Below are positions 6,980 through 14,671 of a DNA stretch of 29,650 bases, piece by piece; the stretch's first letter is position 1; every line of letters begins with the position of its first letter. The DNA comes from a virus. The translations under genes and the position numbers were made by a program. The notes beneath the pieces were generated by a model. That model had not been told where the DNA came from and searched no databases. It worked only from the letters and a program-made list of their open reading frames with translations. The stretch covers positions 1-29,650 of the IMG/VR virus record IMGVR_UViG_3300035661_000263; one strand, 5' to 3'.

Positions 6980-8032
6980 TTAAGAATTATTATTTTTAGC
7001 TTTTTGTTTGAGTATCTCTAACCTTAAAGTCTCATATACATAACCATTAATTTGAACACCACTTTCTTCAAGTTTAATAAGCATACGTGCGAATATTGGT
7101 AATGTCATTGCTATACATTTACCTGAAAACCAACATTCAACATTCCTACCAAGCTGGTTGCCGTATTTTACAAGTGTAAGACCAGTAGATTCTGGTGTCA
7201 TTATCTCAGACGATAATGCCGTAAATCTATTGTTATCCGTTGATTTGAATATCTCGTAAACATGCTTTAAACTGGTTGAAGATGTTGTAAATCTACCTGC
7301 AGCTATTTCCTGTTCTAGTGTTTTTAATGTATCTATTTTTGATGAAAGATTTATCAATATATTATGTGCTGCACCAAAATCATCATATAGTTGCTGAAAC
7401 TTACTATCTTTAAATTTTAAAGATTTTTGTGTAACAAAAATATCCCACCTAAGCATGAGTCCTTCAGGTGTCAACTTTTCTAATTGGTTGTTAATACTAT
7501 TAACATGAAAAAATTTATCATTTACCCTTTCTATACCTGAAGATATAAGAAACCTAGAAATATCAAGCATATGATTTGGGTAATCACTAAAAATAGACGA
7601 ATTAATTTTTTGATGAAAAAAATCTTGCTCTTTTGAAACTGCCAAATTTGCACCATCAAATGGAATCATTACATAAACTTGACCATAAATAGTAGCTACA
7701 TATTTATCTGTAACACAAATAAATGATTTACTTCTATCAGGAAAATCTTTCATCTTTGTGGATGCAGAAAGCATCAATTGATATAGATTATCAGTATCTT
7801 TAGAGGTTCTTTCACCAGTTGATGAATCCATTATTAAAAAATCATCATCACCAGGTTTTTCTTCAAACCCACGATAAATTACACCACCGTTTTGAATGGC
7901 TTTTAAGCCGTCTTTTGCATATTCATACAATAAAGATATAGCATCATCACTATCTATTTCATTGACAGCCCATTTTTTAATTACTGCTTCGCTGATATTT
8001 TGCTCAGTGAGATATTGCTTGAATGTAATCAT
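6980..8032 (-). CDS. ART-like putative internal head protein, group C copy 4
   Basis: 350 residues with leader MITFKQYLTE, then QN (cut predicted after Glu10). Landmarks are VIYRGF (Arg54), MDSSTGERTSKDT, KDFPDRSKSFICVT (about 95-108), MIPFDGANLAV, TPESTGLTL and NVECWFSGKC (Glu299). The phrases xDSSxxxRxS, KDFPxRSxSFI, IPxDG and [ST]Px[ES]TGx[TV] are shared with group A, so the groups are homologous despite low overall identity. It has a longer insert than group A before the catalytic Glu, with a helical stretch around 200-245. It is the most diverged of the first three tandem copies and ends in a Lys/Asn-rich tail. Confidence 0.6.
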   Translation of the reverse strand: MITFKQYLTEQNISEAVIKKWAVNEIDSDDAISLLYEYAKDGLKAIQNGGVIYRGFEEKPGDDDFLIMDSSTGERTSKDTDNLYQLMLSASTKMKDFPDRSKSFICVTDKYVATIYGQVYVMIPFDGANLAVSKEQDFFHQKINSSIFSDYPNHMLDISRFLISSGIERVNDKFFHVNSINNQLEKLTPEGLMLRWDIFVTQKSLKFKDSKFQQLYDDFGAAHNILINLSSKIDTLKTLEQEIAAGRFTTSSTSLKHVYEIFKSTDNNRFTALSSEIMTPESTGLTLVKYGNQLGRNVECWFSGKCIAMTLPIFARMLIKLEESGVQINGYVYETLRLEILKQKAKNNNS

Positions 8033-8033
8033 C

Positions 8034-9122
8034 TTACATACCTGAATTATGTCTTATTTTTTTCTTTTCTTTTAAAATTTCTTCTTCCATTGCATCTTTT
8101 ACAAATAGATGAATAGGAAATTCTTGTTTTTCTAACTCAATAAGTATACGTGCAAACATTTGTAATGTCATCACTATACATTTGCCTGAAAACCAGCATT
8201 CTACATTCTTATTAAGTGGTTCACCGTACTTTACAAGTGTAAGATCAGTAGATTTCGGTGTCATTATTTCAGATGACAGAGCTGTAAATCTATGGTCCTT
8301 TGTTGATTTGAATATCTCATAAACACGCATTAAGCTAGTTGAAGATGATGTAAATCTGCCTGCAGCTATTTCTGGTGCTAACTTTGCCAGTGTTTTTACT
8401 GTAGATGATGAAAATTGATTTATTGGCACACTAATTTTAGATGAGATAGGTTTATAGTGAATATAATCATACATCTGTTGAAATTTTTCATTCTTAAATT
8501 TCAATGATTTATGGTTAACGTAGATATCCCAGTTAAGTAAAAGCATTTCTGGTGATAGCTTTTTTAGGTCATTATCAATTTTAGTTGCATCAACAAATTT
8601 TCCAAATTTAGATGTTTCTGCACCTGAAGCAATAAGAAATCTGGAAATACTATACATATGATTTGGATCATCTTTAAAGATAGGTGATTTAATTAGTTGG
8701 TCATAAAAATCTGATTTTTTTGATACTGCTAAATTTGTGTTATCAAATGGAACTATAACATAAACGCGCCCATATGATCTTGCAGTATCTTTATTTGTAG
8801 TACAGATAAATGATTTACTTCTATCAGGAAAATCTTTCATCTTTGTAGAAGCAGAAAGCATCAGTTGATATAGATTGTCTGAATCTCTTGAGGTTCTTTC
8901 ACCAGTTGATGAATCCATTATAAAAAAGTCATGTTTACCTCTTGGTTTTTCCGCAAACCCACGATAAATTACACCACCGTTTTGAATGGCTTTTAAGCCG
9001 TCTTTTGCATATTCATTCAATGTAGATATAGCAGTGTCAACATCTACTCCGTCAACAGACCATTTTTTAATTACTGCTTCGCTGATGTTTTGCTCAGTGA
9101 GATACTGCTTGAATGTAATCAT
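8034..9122 (-). CDS. ART-like putative internal head protein, group C copy 3
   Basis: 362 residues and very similar to the copy at 9166-10260 through most of its length. It has the leader MITFKQYLTE followed by QNISEAVIKKWSVD, VIYRGF (Arg54), RGKHDFFIMDSS, DFPDRSKSFICTT, VPFDNTNLAV and NVECWFSGKC (Glu308). The variable segments are around 205-245 and the last 15 residues; the catalytic landmarks are conserved. This is the pattern expected when targets diverge after tandem duplication. A single base separates it from the next copy, and no promoter or terminator intervenes. Confidence 0.6.
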   Translation of the reverse strand: MITFKQYLTEQNISEAVIKKWSVDGVDVDTAISTLNEYAKDGLKAIQNGGVIYRGFAEKPRGKHDFFIMDSSTGERTSRDSDNLYQLMLSASTKMKDFPDRSKSFICTTNKDTARSYGRVYVIVPFDNTNLAVSKKSDFYDQLIKSPIFKDDPNHMYSISRFLIASGAETSKFGKFVDATKIDNDLKKLSPEMLLLNWDIYVNHKSLKFKNEKFQQMYDYIHYKPISSKISVPINQFSSSTVKTLAKLAPEIAAGRFTSSSTSLMRVYEIFKSTKDHRFTALSSEIMTPKSTDLTLVKYGEPLNKNVECWFSGKCIVMTLQMFARILIELEKQEFPIHLFVKDAMEEEILKEKKKIRHNSGM

Positions 9123-9165
9123 TTTATATTAAAACTAAAAACATTAGATTTTTACATAAACCATA

Positions 9166-10260
9166 TTATGTTTTATTATGATTTATTATTTTTTTCTTTT
9201 CTTTTAAAATTTCTTCTCCCATTGCATCTTTTACAAATGAATGAATTGGAAATTCTTGTTTTTCTAACTCAATAAGTATGCGCGCAAACATTGGTAATGT
9301 CATTGCTATGCATTTACCTGAAAACCAACATTCTACGTTCTTATCAAGTGGGTAACCATATTTTACAAGCGTAAGATCAGTAGATTCTGGTGTCATTATC
9401 TCAGATGCCAGAGCGGTAAATCTATGGTTCTCAGTTGATATGAATATCTCATAAACACGTAATACTCTTGATAAGGATGCTGTAAATCTGCCCGCAGCTA
9501 TTTCCGGTGCTAACTTTGTCAGCGTTTCAATCGTTGATTTTGAAAATTGCTTTAATGGAGATTTGACGTCAGGTGGGATTGGTTTATAGTTAATACCTTC
9601 ATACATCTGTTGAAATTTTTCATTCTTAAATTTCAAAGATTTTTTAATAAAATTAACGCAAATATCCCAGTTAAGTAAAAGCATTTCTGGTGATAGCTTT
9701 TTTAGGTCATTATCAATTTTAGCTGCATCAACAAATTTTCCAAATTCAGGTTTACCTACCCCTGAAGAAACAAGAAACCTAGAAATGTTATACATACGAT
9801 TTGGATTATCTTCGAAGATAGGTGATTTAATTAGTTGGTCGAAAAAATCTGATTTTTTTGATACTGCTAAATAGGTGCCATCATATGGCACCATTACATA
9901 AGCATGTCCATATGATCTTGCAGTATCTTTATTTGTAGAACAAATAAATGATTTGCTTCTATCAGGATAATCCTTCATCTTTGTGGATACAGAAAGCATC
10001 AACTGGTAAAGATTATCAGTATCTTTTGACGTCCTTTCACCAGTTGATGAATCCATTATAAAAAAGTCATGTTTACCTCTTGGTTTTTCTACAAACCCAC
10101 GATAAATTACGCCACCATTTTGAATGGCTTTTAACCCATCTTTTGCATATTCATTTAATGTAGATATAGCAGTATTAACATCTACTCTATCAACAGACCA
10201 TTTTTTAAACACAGCTTCGCTGATGTTTTGCTCAGTGAGATACTGCTTGAATGTAATCAT
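9166..10260 (-). CDS. ART-like putative internal head protein, group C copy 2
   Basis: 364 residues. Leader MITFKQYLTE then QNISEAVFKKWSVD, VIYRGF (Arg54), DYPDRSKSFICST, VPYDGTYLAV and NVECWFSGKC (Glu310). It is nearest to the copy at 8034 and shares long DNA identities with it at both ends, including the C-terminal coding stretch ILKEKKKI. Forty-three AT-rich bases separate the two copies. The start codon context has only a weak purine stretch, as for most genes of the array. Confidence 0.6.
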   Translation of the reverse strand: MITFKQYLTEQNISEAVFKKWSVDRVDVNTAISTLNEYAKDGLKAIQNGGVIYRGFVEKPRGKHDFFIMDSSTGERTSKDTDNLYQLMLSVSTKMKDYPDRSKSFICSTNKDTARSYGHAYVMVPYDGTYLAVSKKSDFFDQLIKSPIFEDNPNRMYNISRFLVSSGVGKPEFGKFVDAAKIDNDLKKLSPEMLLLNWDICVNFIKKSLKFKNEKFQQMYEGINYKPIPPDVKSPLKQFSKSTIETLTKLAPEIAAGRFTASLSRVLRVYEIFISTENHRFTALASEIMTPESTDLTLVKYGYPLDKNVECWFSGKCIAMTLPMFARILIELEKQEFPIHSFVKDAMGEEILKEKKKIINHNKT

Positions 10261-10263
10261 GAT

Positions 10264-11334
10264 TCAACTTTGATCATCTTGTTTAATTTCTTGTTTTATA
10301 TCATTTACTATTGTCGGATCAACGTCATATCCTTGTTCTTCAATCTTATCTATAATTTGCGCAAACAATGGTAAAGAAATAACCATGCACTTACCGGAAA
10401 ACCAGCACTCATTTCCTACAGTAAAATCTTCACTACCATAGTATCGATTTTTAAGATGTAAAGAAGTTGGCGTCATTATTGTAGATGATAGCGCAGTAAA
10501 TCGTTCATTTTTTGTTGATTTAAATAGTCTATAAACGCGTGATAATTCACTTGAATATATTTTACATCTACGTGCAATTATTTCCTGTTCCATCTTCTCT
10601 ATGATTTTTACTTCGGATGGTGAAAGTGTTGCATGTTTAAATAGATTAAAATCATCATACATTTTTCCGATTTCTTTATTCGTAAATTCCAAAGAGTCTC
10701 TATATCTAACAAAGATGTCCCAACGAACTATGAGATTTTCAGGTGAAAATTTTTCTAGATAATTATTAATTTCATCAGCGCTAATAAACTTTTTATCTAT
10801 TTGTTTTACTCCTGTTGAAATAAGAAAATTAGAAATATCTTCTTGCATCGTACCTACACTACCTTCGTAGATAGATGTATAAATCGGAGTGTTTAAAAAA
10901 TCTCTATGCTCTGATACTGTAATCTTAATTCCATTAAACGGCACAATCACGTAAGGATGACCATATAATTTAGCAGTGTCTATGCTGCCCGCAACACAGA
11001 TAAGTGATTTACTTCTGTCAGATAAATTTTTCATCTTTGTTGATGTTGAATACATCAGTTGATAAAGATTATCTGTATCTTTAGAGGTTCTTATGCCTGT
11101 TGAAGAATCCATTATCAAAAAATCACCTTCAGTAGGTTTAGTTGCAAACCCACGATAAAGTATGCAATTATAATTGCTTATTGCTTTCTTCCAATTCTTT
11201 GAATGTGTGTTCAGTAATGATATAGCAGTATCAACATCTATTTTTGCATCAGTTTTATTGATATCCCAGTGCTTAATTATTTTTGTTGCTTCATGGATGT
11301 CTTGCTCAGTGAGATATTGCTTAAATGTAATCAT
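10264..11334 (-). CDS. ART-like putative internal head protein, group C copy 1
   Basis: 356 residues, the most diverged group C member and the one next to the terminase gene. It has the leader MITFKQYLTE then QDIHEATKI, ILYRGF (Arg61, shifted by an insertion of about seven residues), LSDRSKSLICVAGS, VPFNGIKITV, TPTSLHLK and NECWFSGKCMV (Glu309, preceded by G-N). It has the best ribosome binding site of the array (AAGGAG, 5 nt before the ATG). Its ATG overlaps the last codons of the terminase gene by four bases, so its translation is tied to the head-packaging operon. Confidence 0.6.
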   Translation of the reverse strand: MITFKQYLTEQDIHEATKIIKHWDINKTDAKIDVDTAISLLNTHSKNWKKAISNYNCILYRGFATKPTEGDFLIMDSSTGIRTSKDTDNLYQLMYSTSTKMKNLSDRSKSLICVAGSIDTAKLYGHPYVIVPFNGIKITVSEHRDFLNTPIYTSIYEGSVGTMQEDISNFLISTGVKQIDKKFISADEINNYLEKFSPENLIVRWDIFVRYRDSLEFTNKEIGKMYDDFNLFKHATLSPSEVKIIEKMEQEIIARRCKIYSSELSRVYRLFKSTKNERFTALSSTIMTPTSLHLKNRYYGSEDFTVGNECWFSGKCMVISLPLFAQIIDKIEEQGYDVDPTIVNDIKQEIKQDDQS

Positions 11335-11789
11335 TTTAACTCCTTTGAAGTATCATCAACCGTGATCATTTTCAAAATTTCATTTCTATCAGCAATTAGA
11401 ATGTTATTGGTAGTTTTACCACCACCATTTGCATATGGTACAAATGATTGATTTGCACGCTTACGATCCGTTTTTACTTTTGCGCGACTATTTGCGGCAC
11501 TTAATGCTATATTTAAGAAATTGGCTGCTACTTCTGCATTTCTTGCAGCATATCGTGGCTCAATAACCTCGAGATAACTTTGTTGTGCTCTGTATGCTTC
11601 CATGGCCGCATCATAAACTTCATCTATCCTTTTTTCAACAAGAACATCATCGGCATCCTTATGATCTACAGGTGGGCCCTCTGATTGTTCTATTTGCGCA
11701 GGAACTTGCGCCATACCATATTCAGCTTCAATGTCAATATCAGCGCTTTCACGCATGTTAAACACGTCTTCAAGTGGGTTTTTAATCAT
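11331..11789 (-). CDS. Probable terminase small subunit (gp16-like)
   Basis: 152 residues. The acidic N terminus (DIDIEAEYGM) is followed by a central helical region (AARNAEVAANFLNIALSA), then KVKTDRKR, a short linker and NNILIADRNEILKMI. This order of acidic arm, long helical oligomerisation region and a C-terminal motif ending in a hydrophobic N-x-I-L-I...I-L-K-M pattern resembles T4 gp16, which binds DNA and regulates the large terminase during headful packaging. T4 gp16 is of similar length. Position beside gp4-like genes agrees. Start and preceding stop overlap as ATGA, and three GGAACAAGA repeats upstream supply its ribosome binding site. The large subunit is not in the window. Confidence 0.55.
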   Translation of the reverse strand: MIKNPLEDVFNMRESADIDIEAEYGMAQVPAQIEQSEGPPVDHKDADDVLVEKRIDEVYDAAMEAYRAQQSYLEVIEPRYAARNAEVAANFLNIALSAANSRAKVKTDRKRANQSFVPYANGGGKTTNNILIADRNEILKMITVDDTSKELK

Positions 11790-12271
11790 TTTCTTGTTCC
11801 TCTTGTTCCTCTTGTTCCAATAGATCCTTTTGATCTTCTAGTTGATGGGCGCTTTAAAGCTGCACCAAAGAGTTCACGTTCTGTTACTATTCTGAACCGC
11901 GCGCCAATTGCCTTTGCTAATCTTTCAGCAGCTTGCCATTTTGCAGCATTTCGTGCAAGCATTAGACGATCATATGTCGACTTAGCTTCACTCATTAATG
12001 ATTCTTTTAGTGGTTTTATCTCCACGATCTCAATCGTATTATTATTGTACTGAACTAAAAAGTCTGGCCAATAATTCTTAACCTGACGTGTGATTGGATC
12101 TTTGTATGTAATATTTAGATTTCTGGGTTCACTATACCACTTTGCTACATTAATAGAGTTATCAAGAGCTCGCATGTAAGCAAGCTCCCATGTTGAACGA
12201 GCAACAATTCGTCGAGCATCCCCAGCGTACTTAGCTGGATTTCTTGGAATGAATATCAGACTTTCTGCCAT
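11786..12271 (-). CDS. Head completion nuclease-like protein, second copy (gp4-like)
   Basis: 161 residues. FIPRNPAKYAGD at the N terminus, RSTWELAYMRALD, VAKWYSEP, YWPDFLVQY and IEIVEIKPLKES give the E...D...ExK arrangement of a TnsA/PD-(D/E)XK-like nuclease, as in T4 gp4 (gp50.65 region), which acts in head completion. It is a paralogue of the gene just upstream and overlaps it by 41 bases. The C terminus runs into three 9-bp repeats encoding GTRGTRGTRK. Catalytic-type Asp and Glu-x-Lys are present, so it may be active. The start with MAESLIFIPRNP aligns with the sister protein. Confidence 0.68.
   Translation of the reverse strand: MAESLIFIPRNPAKYAGDARRIVARSTWELAYMRALDNSINVAKWYSEPRNLNITYKDPITRQVKNYWPDFLVQYNNNTIEIVEIKPLKESLMSEAKSTYDRLMLARNAAKWQAAERLAKAIGARFRIVTERELFGAALKRPSTRRSKGSIGTRGTRGTRK
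11792..11818 (-). repeat. Three tandem GGAACAAGA repeats at the gp4-like/terminase junction
   Basis: On the minus strand GGAACAAGA occurs three times head to tail, ending 2 nt before the terminase ATG. The repeats encode the GTRGTRGTR tail of the gp4-like protein and also present repeated AGAGGA ribosome-binding sequence to the next gene. Such a short repeat is prone to copy-number change. Confidence 0.85.
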
Positions 12272-12707
12272 TCTTTACTTTCTTTTGACCTTGATGAAAA
12301 ATGCTTTTTTCAGTTAGAACTCTAAATTTCATTCCACGTTGTTCGCAAAAAATAGAAGCCGATTTCCACTTTGCCTCATTTACTATTAGTGCGTCCTTTG
12401 ATCTTTCACTCTTTGCGTGGTGTTGATCTGATTCATGAAGTGGTTTAACTTCTACTATCTCTTTCAAAAGATTACCATCCTTATCAAGATATTCAACGAA
12501 GAAATCTGGAAAATAACGATGTACCTTGTTATCTAAGGGATTAAGATAAGGAATCACGATCTCTTCTGAACCCCAATGAAGAACATCAGGGTGGCTGTCA
12601 AAATACTTCATGACCTGTGATTCCCAAAGCGAGCGAAAAAATATGTTGGTTGAATCACCAACATATTTGGATGGATTTTTTGGTATAAATCTTCCGTACA
12701 CTGCCAT
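12231..12707 (-). CDS. Head completion nuclease-like protein, first copy (gp4-like)
   Basis: 158 residues. GRFIPKNPSKYVGD, RSLWESQVMKYFD, VLHWGSEE, IPYLNPLDNKVHRYFPDF and IVEVKPLHES match the T4 gp4 head completion protein pattern, including PDF and ExK of a PD-(D/E)XK-like core (TnsA fold). It stabilises filled heads before tail joining in T4. It is followed, with a 41-base overlap, by a second gene of the same family. The basic tail (KKVKNGRKSDIHSKKSS) is absent from the sister. The ribosome binding site is weak. Confidence 0.72.
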   Translation of the reverse strand: MAVYGRFIPKNPSKYVGDSTNIFFRSLWESQVMKYFDSHPDVLHWGSEEIVIPYLNPLDNKVHRYFPDFFVEYLDKDGNLLKEIVEVKPLHESDQHHAKSERSKDALIVNEAKWKSASIFCEQRGMKFRVLTEKSIFHQGQKKVKNGRKSDIHSKKSS

Positions 12708-12775
12708 ATGTATTAAACTTTTTGAAAGCTTTTTCTATAAACACGTGTCTCTTGTGTGTTGTAAAAATAACTTCT

Positions 12776-14089
12776 TTAGTCAATAAAATAGTCTATATCA
12801 TTAGAACGTGTTTGACGCGTAAGATTAACAACCTGTGATGATGGAACAGAGTTATCATTAAGTGGCGCTACAGATGGAAGTGCTAATCCCTGTGTCATAC
12901 CATAACTAATGCTAGACAAAGTTCTATTTGCTGCTTCTCCTAGCGCTCCTGAATCAGATATAATTGAATTACTTAAAGTACCACCAAATTGCATATTACC
13001 CATGGTGCGCCTGATAGGATTGGTATTACTAGTCTGAAATATTTGTTGATTTTGATGAATGAAAGTGTTAATAAACGAATTCTTTACACCACCTGGAGAA
13101 ACTTGCTGGCCTCCGTAAAGCACTGTACCGCCTACACTATAATCACTAAGAATATCATACGTCATCACCGCTTTTGGTGGTCTAGAACTATTTAAAGCGC
13201 TTTGCCCAGTTTGAAGATATAATGTATCAAAGTCAAAGGAACACGTGATTGTATTTGGTGTCCCACCATTTTCATGATCTTGGTCACCATCAGATATGCT
13301 TGTAATTTTTGGGTTTGTAAATACGAACTCGTTTACTTTAACAGGATCAGGAGATCCCATTTCAACGTAGTACTGATGAATAATTATCTGTGACAAAATA
13401 TCTTTCTTATCACCAGGCAATGGGCTACGAAAAGAAGTATTTAAACTTGTAGGTTCATTTAAAAAGGTGAACCCATATTCGTTAAGTTGTGCATTACTAT
13501 CTTGTTCTCGCCTTGCAGCTGGAATAAGCAACATTCTGTAAATGTTCATGAAATCAAGAGCCTTGTTTCCAATATCATCATAAAAAGTAAGACTGATTTC
13601 TTTATGTCGTATTTGCTTCAGTACTTTTGTTCTGAAGTTATACATATTAACTTCTTCATAATCAAGTTCAACTGTAGGAAGATCAATTTGCTTAACTGAA
13701 AAGTCCAAACTTCTCATTAGAGCAGAAAGATCAGTTCCATTCAAAGATGATGCATATTCAATCATCTCAGGGAAAAAACTAAATGAAATCTTAAAGAGAA
13801 ACTTGATTTTTGGCGCATTTGAGATTGAACCCATTGCACGTGAAGCGTTTTGCGCTGCATACCGTGTTGAATCCCAAATACCTGGTGATGCTAAACTAGC
13901 TGCTTGATCGGCCGTAACCCCATTATCATTTTGAAGTGATGAATTAAGTGCGTCTGATTGTCCTCTGTTGCTGAAAATACTTCCCAAAGATCTATCCGCA
14001 TCACCTTGAACAGCAGCACCAAATGCCTTGAAAGCCTGTGCTTCAAGACCAATTCCAGCAGATTTAATAATTTCAGATATATCTTGCAT
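12776..14089 (-). CDS. Tail-tube-like / baseplate tube-junction protein
   Basis: 437 residues. Residues about 95-290 look like a tail-tube fold: a hydrophobic strand (FLFKISFSFF), VKQIDLPTVELDYEEVN, RTKVLKQIRHKEISLTFYDD, then NYG-type strands and ITCSFDFDTLYLQ. The N-terminal 90 and C-terminal 140 residues are low-complexity and rich in Ser, Asn and Gln (NTFIHQNQQIFQTSN). In T4-like phages the tube-fold baseplate proteins are gp54 and gp48; which of these, if either, is equivalent here is undecided. It follows a terminator and has its own candidate late promoter 33 nt before the start, so it heads the operon leading through the nucleases and terminase to the effector array. Confidence 0.55.
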   Translation of the reverse strand: MQDISEIIKSAGIGLEAQAFKAFGAAVQGDADRSLGSIFSNRGQSDALNSSLQNDNGVTADQAASLASPGIWDSTRYAAQNASRAMGSISNAPKIKFLFKISFSFFPEMIEYASSLNGTDLSALMRSLDFSVKQIDLPTVELDYEEVNMYNFRTKVLKQIRHKEISLTFYDDIGNKALDFMNIYRMLLIPAARREQDSNAQLNEYGFTFLNEPTSLNTSFRSPLPGDKKDILSQIIIHQYYVEMGSPDPVKVNEFVFTNPKITSISDGDQDHENGGTPNTITCSFDFDTLYLQTGQSALNSSRPPKAVMTYDILSDYSVGGTVLYGGQQVSPGGVKNSFINTFIHQNQQIFQTSNTNPIRRTMGNMQFGGTLSNSIISDSGALGEAANRTLSSISYGMTQGLALPSVAPLNDNSVPSSQVVNLTRQTRSNDIDYFID

Positions 14090-14121
14090 AAAACACTGTG
14101 TCTTAAAATAAAGTTATGATG

Positions 14122-14129
14122 TATTTATT
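14122..14129 (-). promoter_or_regulatory. Candidate late promoter (AATAAATA)
   Basis: Minus-strand AATAAATA 33 nt before the start at 14089, directly behind a strong terminator. It is the likely main late promoter for the tube-like, nuclease, terminase and effector genes downstream. Confidence 0.55.
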
Positions 14130-14147
14130 ACTAAATCGTACTTAATA

Positions 14148-14175
14148 AATAAAGGACTCCGAAGAGTCCTTTATT
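14148..14175 (-). terminator. Intrinsic terminator with UUCG loop
   Basis: A 12-bp perfect stem (14148-14159 with 14164-14175). Read on the minus strand it is GGACTC-TTCG-GAGTCC flanked by A/T pairs, with a C(UUCG)G tetraloop and a following U-rich run. It closes the tail tube / Ser-rich transcript. On the plus strand the loop would be CGAA. Confidence 0.9.
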
Positions 14176-14200
14176 TTGTAAAGATGGGATATAGAGTATC

Positions 14201-14659
14201 TTAGGAAGGCGATGAACCTGATGATGAATCAGACGATGAACCTGATGATGAATCAGACGATGAACCTGATGATGAATCAGACGATGAACCTGATGATGAA
14301 TCAGACGATGAACCTGATGATGAATCAGACGATGAACCTGATGATGAACTTGATGATGAACCTGATGATGAACTTGATGATGAACCTGATGATGAACTTG
14401 ATGATGAATCAGGCGATGAACTTGATGATGAACTTGATGATGAACTTGATGATGAACTTGATGATGAACTTGATGATGAATCAGGCGATGAACTTGATGA
14501 TGAACTTGATGATGAATCAGGCGATGAACTTGATGATGAACCACTTGATTGGGCAACCCAGTCAACACGCCAATCAGCTTTAGCATCTTCTTTCCAATCT
14601 GTGTTCCAGTCGTGTTTAACACCTGGTATATTAGCAAACATGTCAGAAATATTAGGCAT
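14201..14659 (-). CDS. Serine-rich repeat protein behind tail tube
   Basis: 152 residues. A short unique head with MPNISDMFANIPGV and three Trp-containing repeats (DWNTDWKEDAKADWRVDW) is followed from about residue 38 by Ser with spaced Gly, Asp and Pro. The last part is an eight-residue repeat GSSSDSSS, at least five times. GGAGAAAG placed 4 nt before the ATG and the position 12 nt after the tail tube stop, in the same transcript, make this frame the real one. No domain is recognised. A flexible, possibly glycosylated or decoration-linked protein is one reading; repeat-length variation is expected. Confidence 0.7.
   Translation of the reverse strand: MPNISDMFANIPGVKHDWNTDWKEDAKADWRVDWVAQSSGSSSSSSPDSSSSSSSSSSPDSSSSSSSSSSSSSSSSSSSSSSPDSSSSSSSGSSSSSSSGSSSSSSSGSSSDSSSGSSSDSSSGSSSDSSSGSSSDSSSGSSSDSSSGSSPS
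14205..14541. repeat. 24-bp (3/12-bp sub-period) tandem repeat tract
   Basis: About 335 bases built from GATGAACCTGATGATGAATC-type units. The left half has regular 24-base units. The right half mixes 12- and 15-base variants with GAACTTGAT and a recurring TCAGGCGAT. It encodes the GSSSDSSS repeats on the minus strand. Confidence 0.9.
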
Positions 14660-14671
14660 ATCTTTCTCCTA

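Noticed and set aside
14205-14541. CRISPR-like regular repeats
   Set aside because: Units are 12-24 bases with no unique spacers and keep a coding frame; it is a tandem coding repeat.
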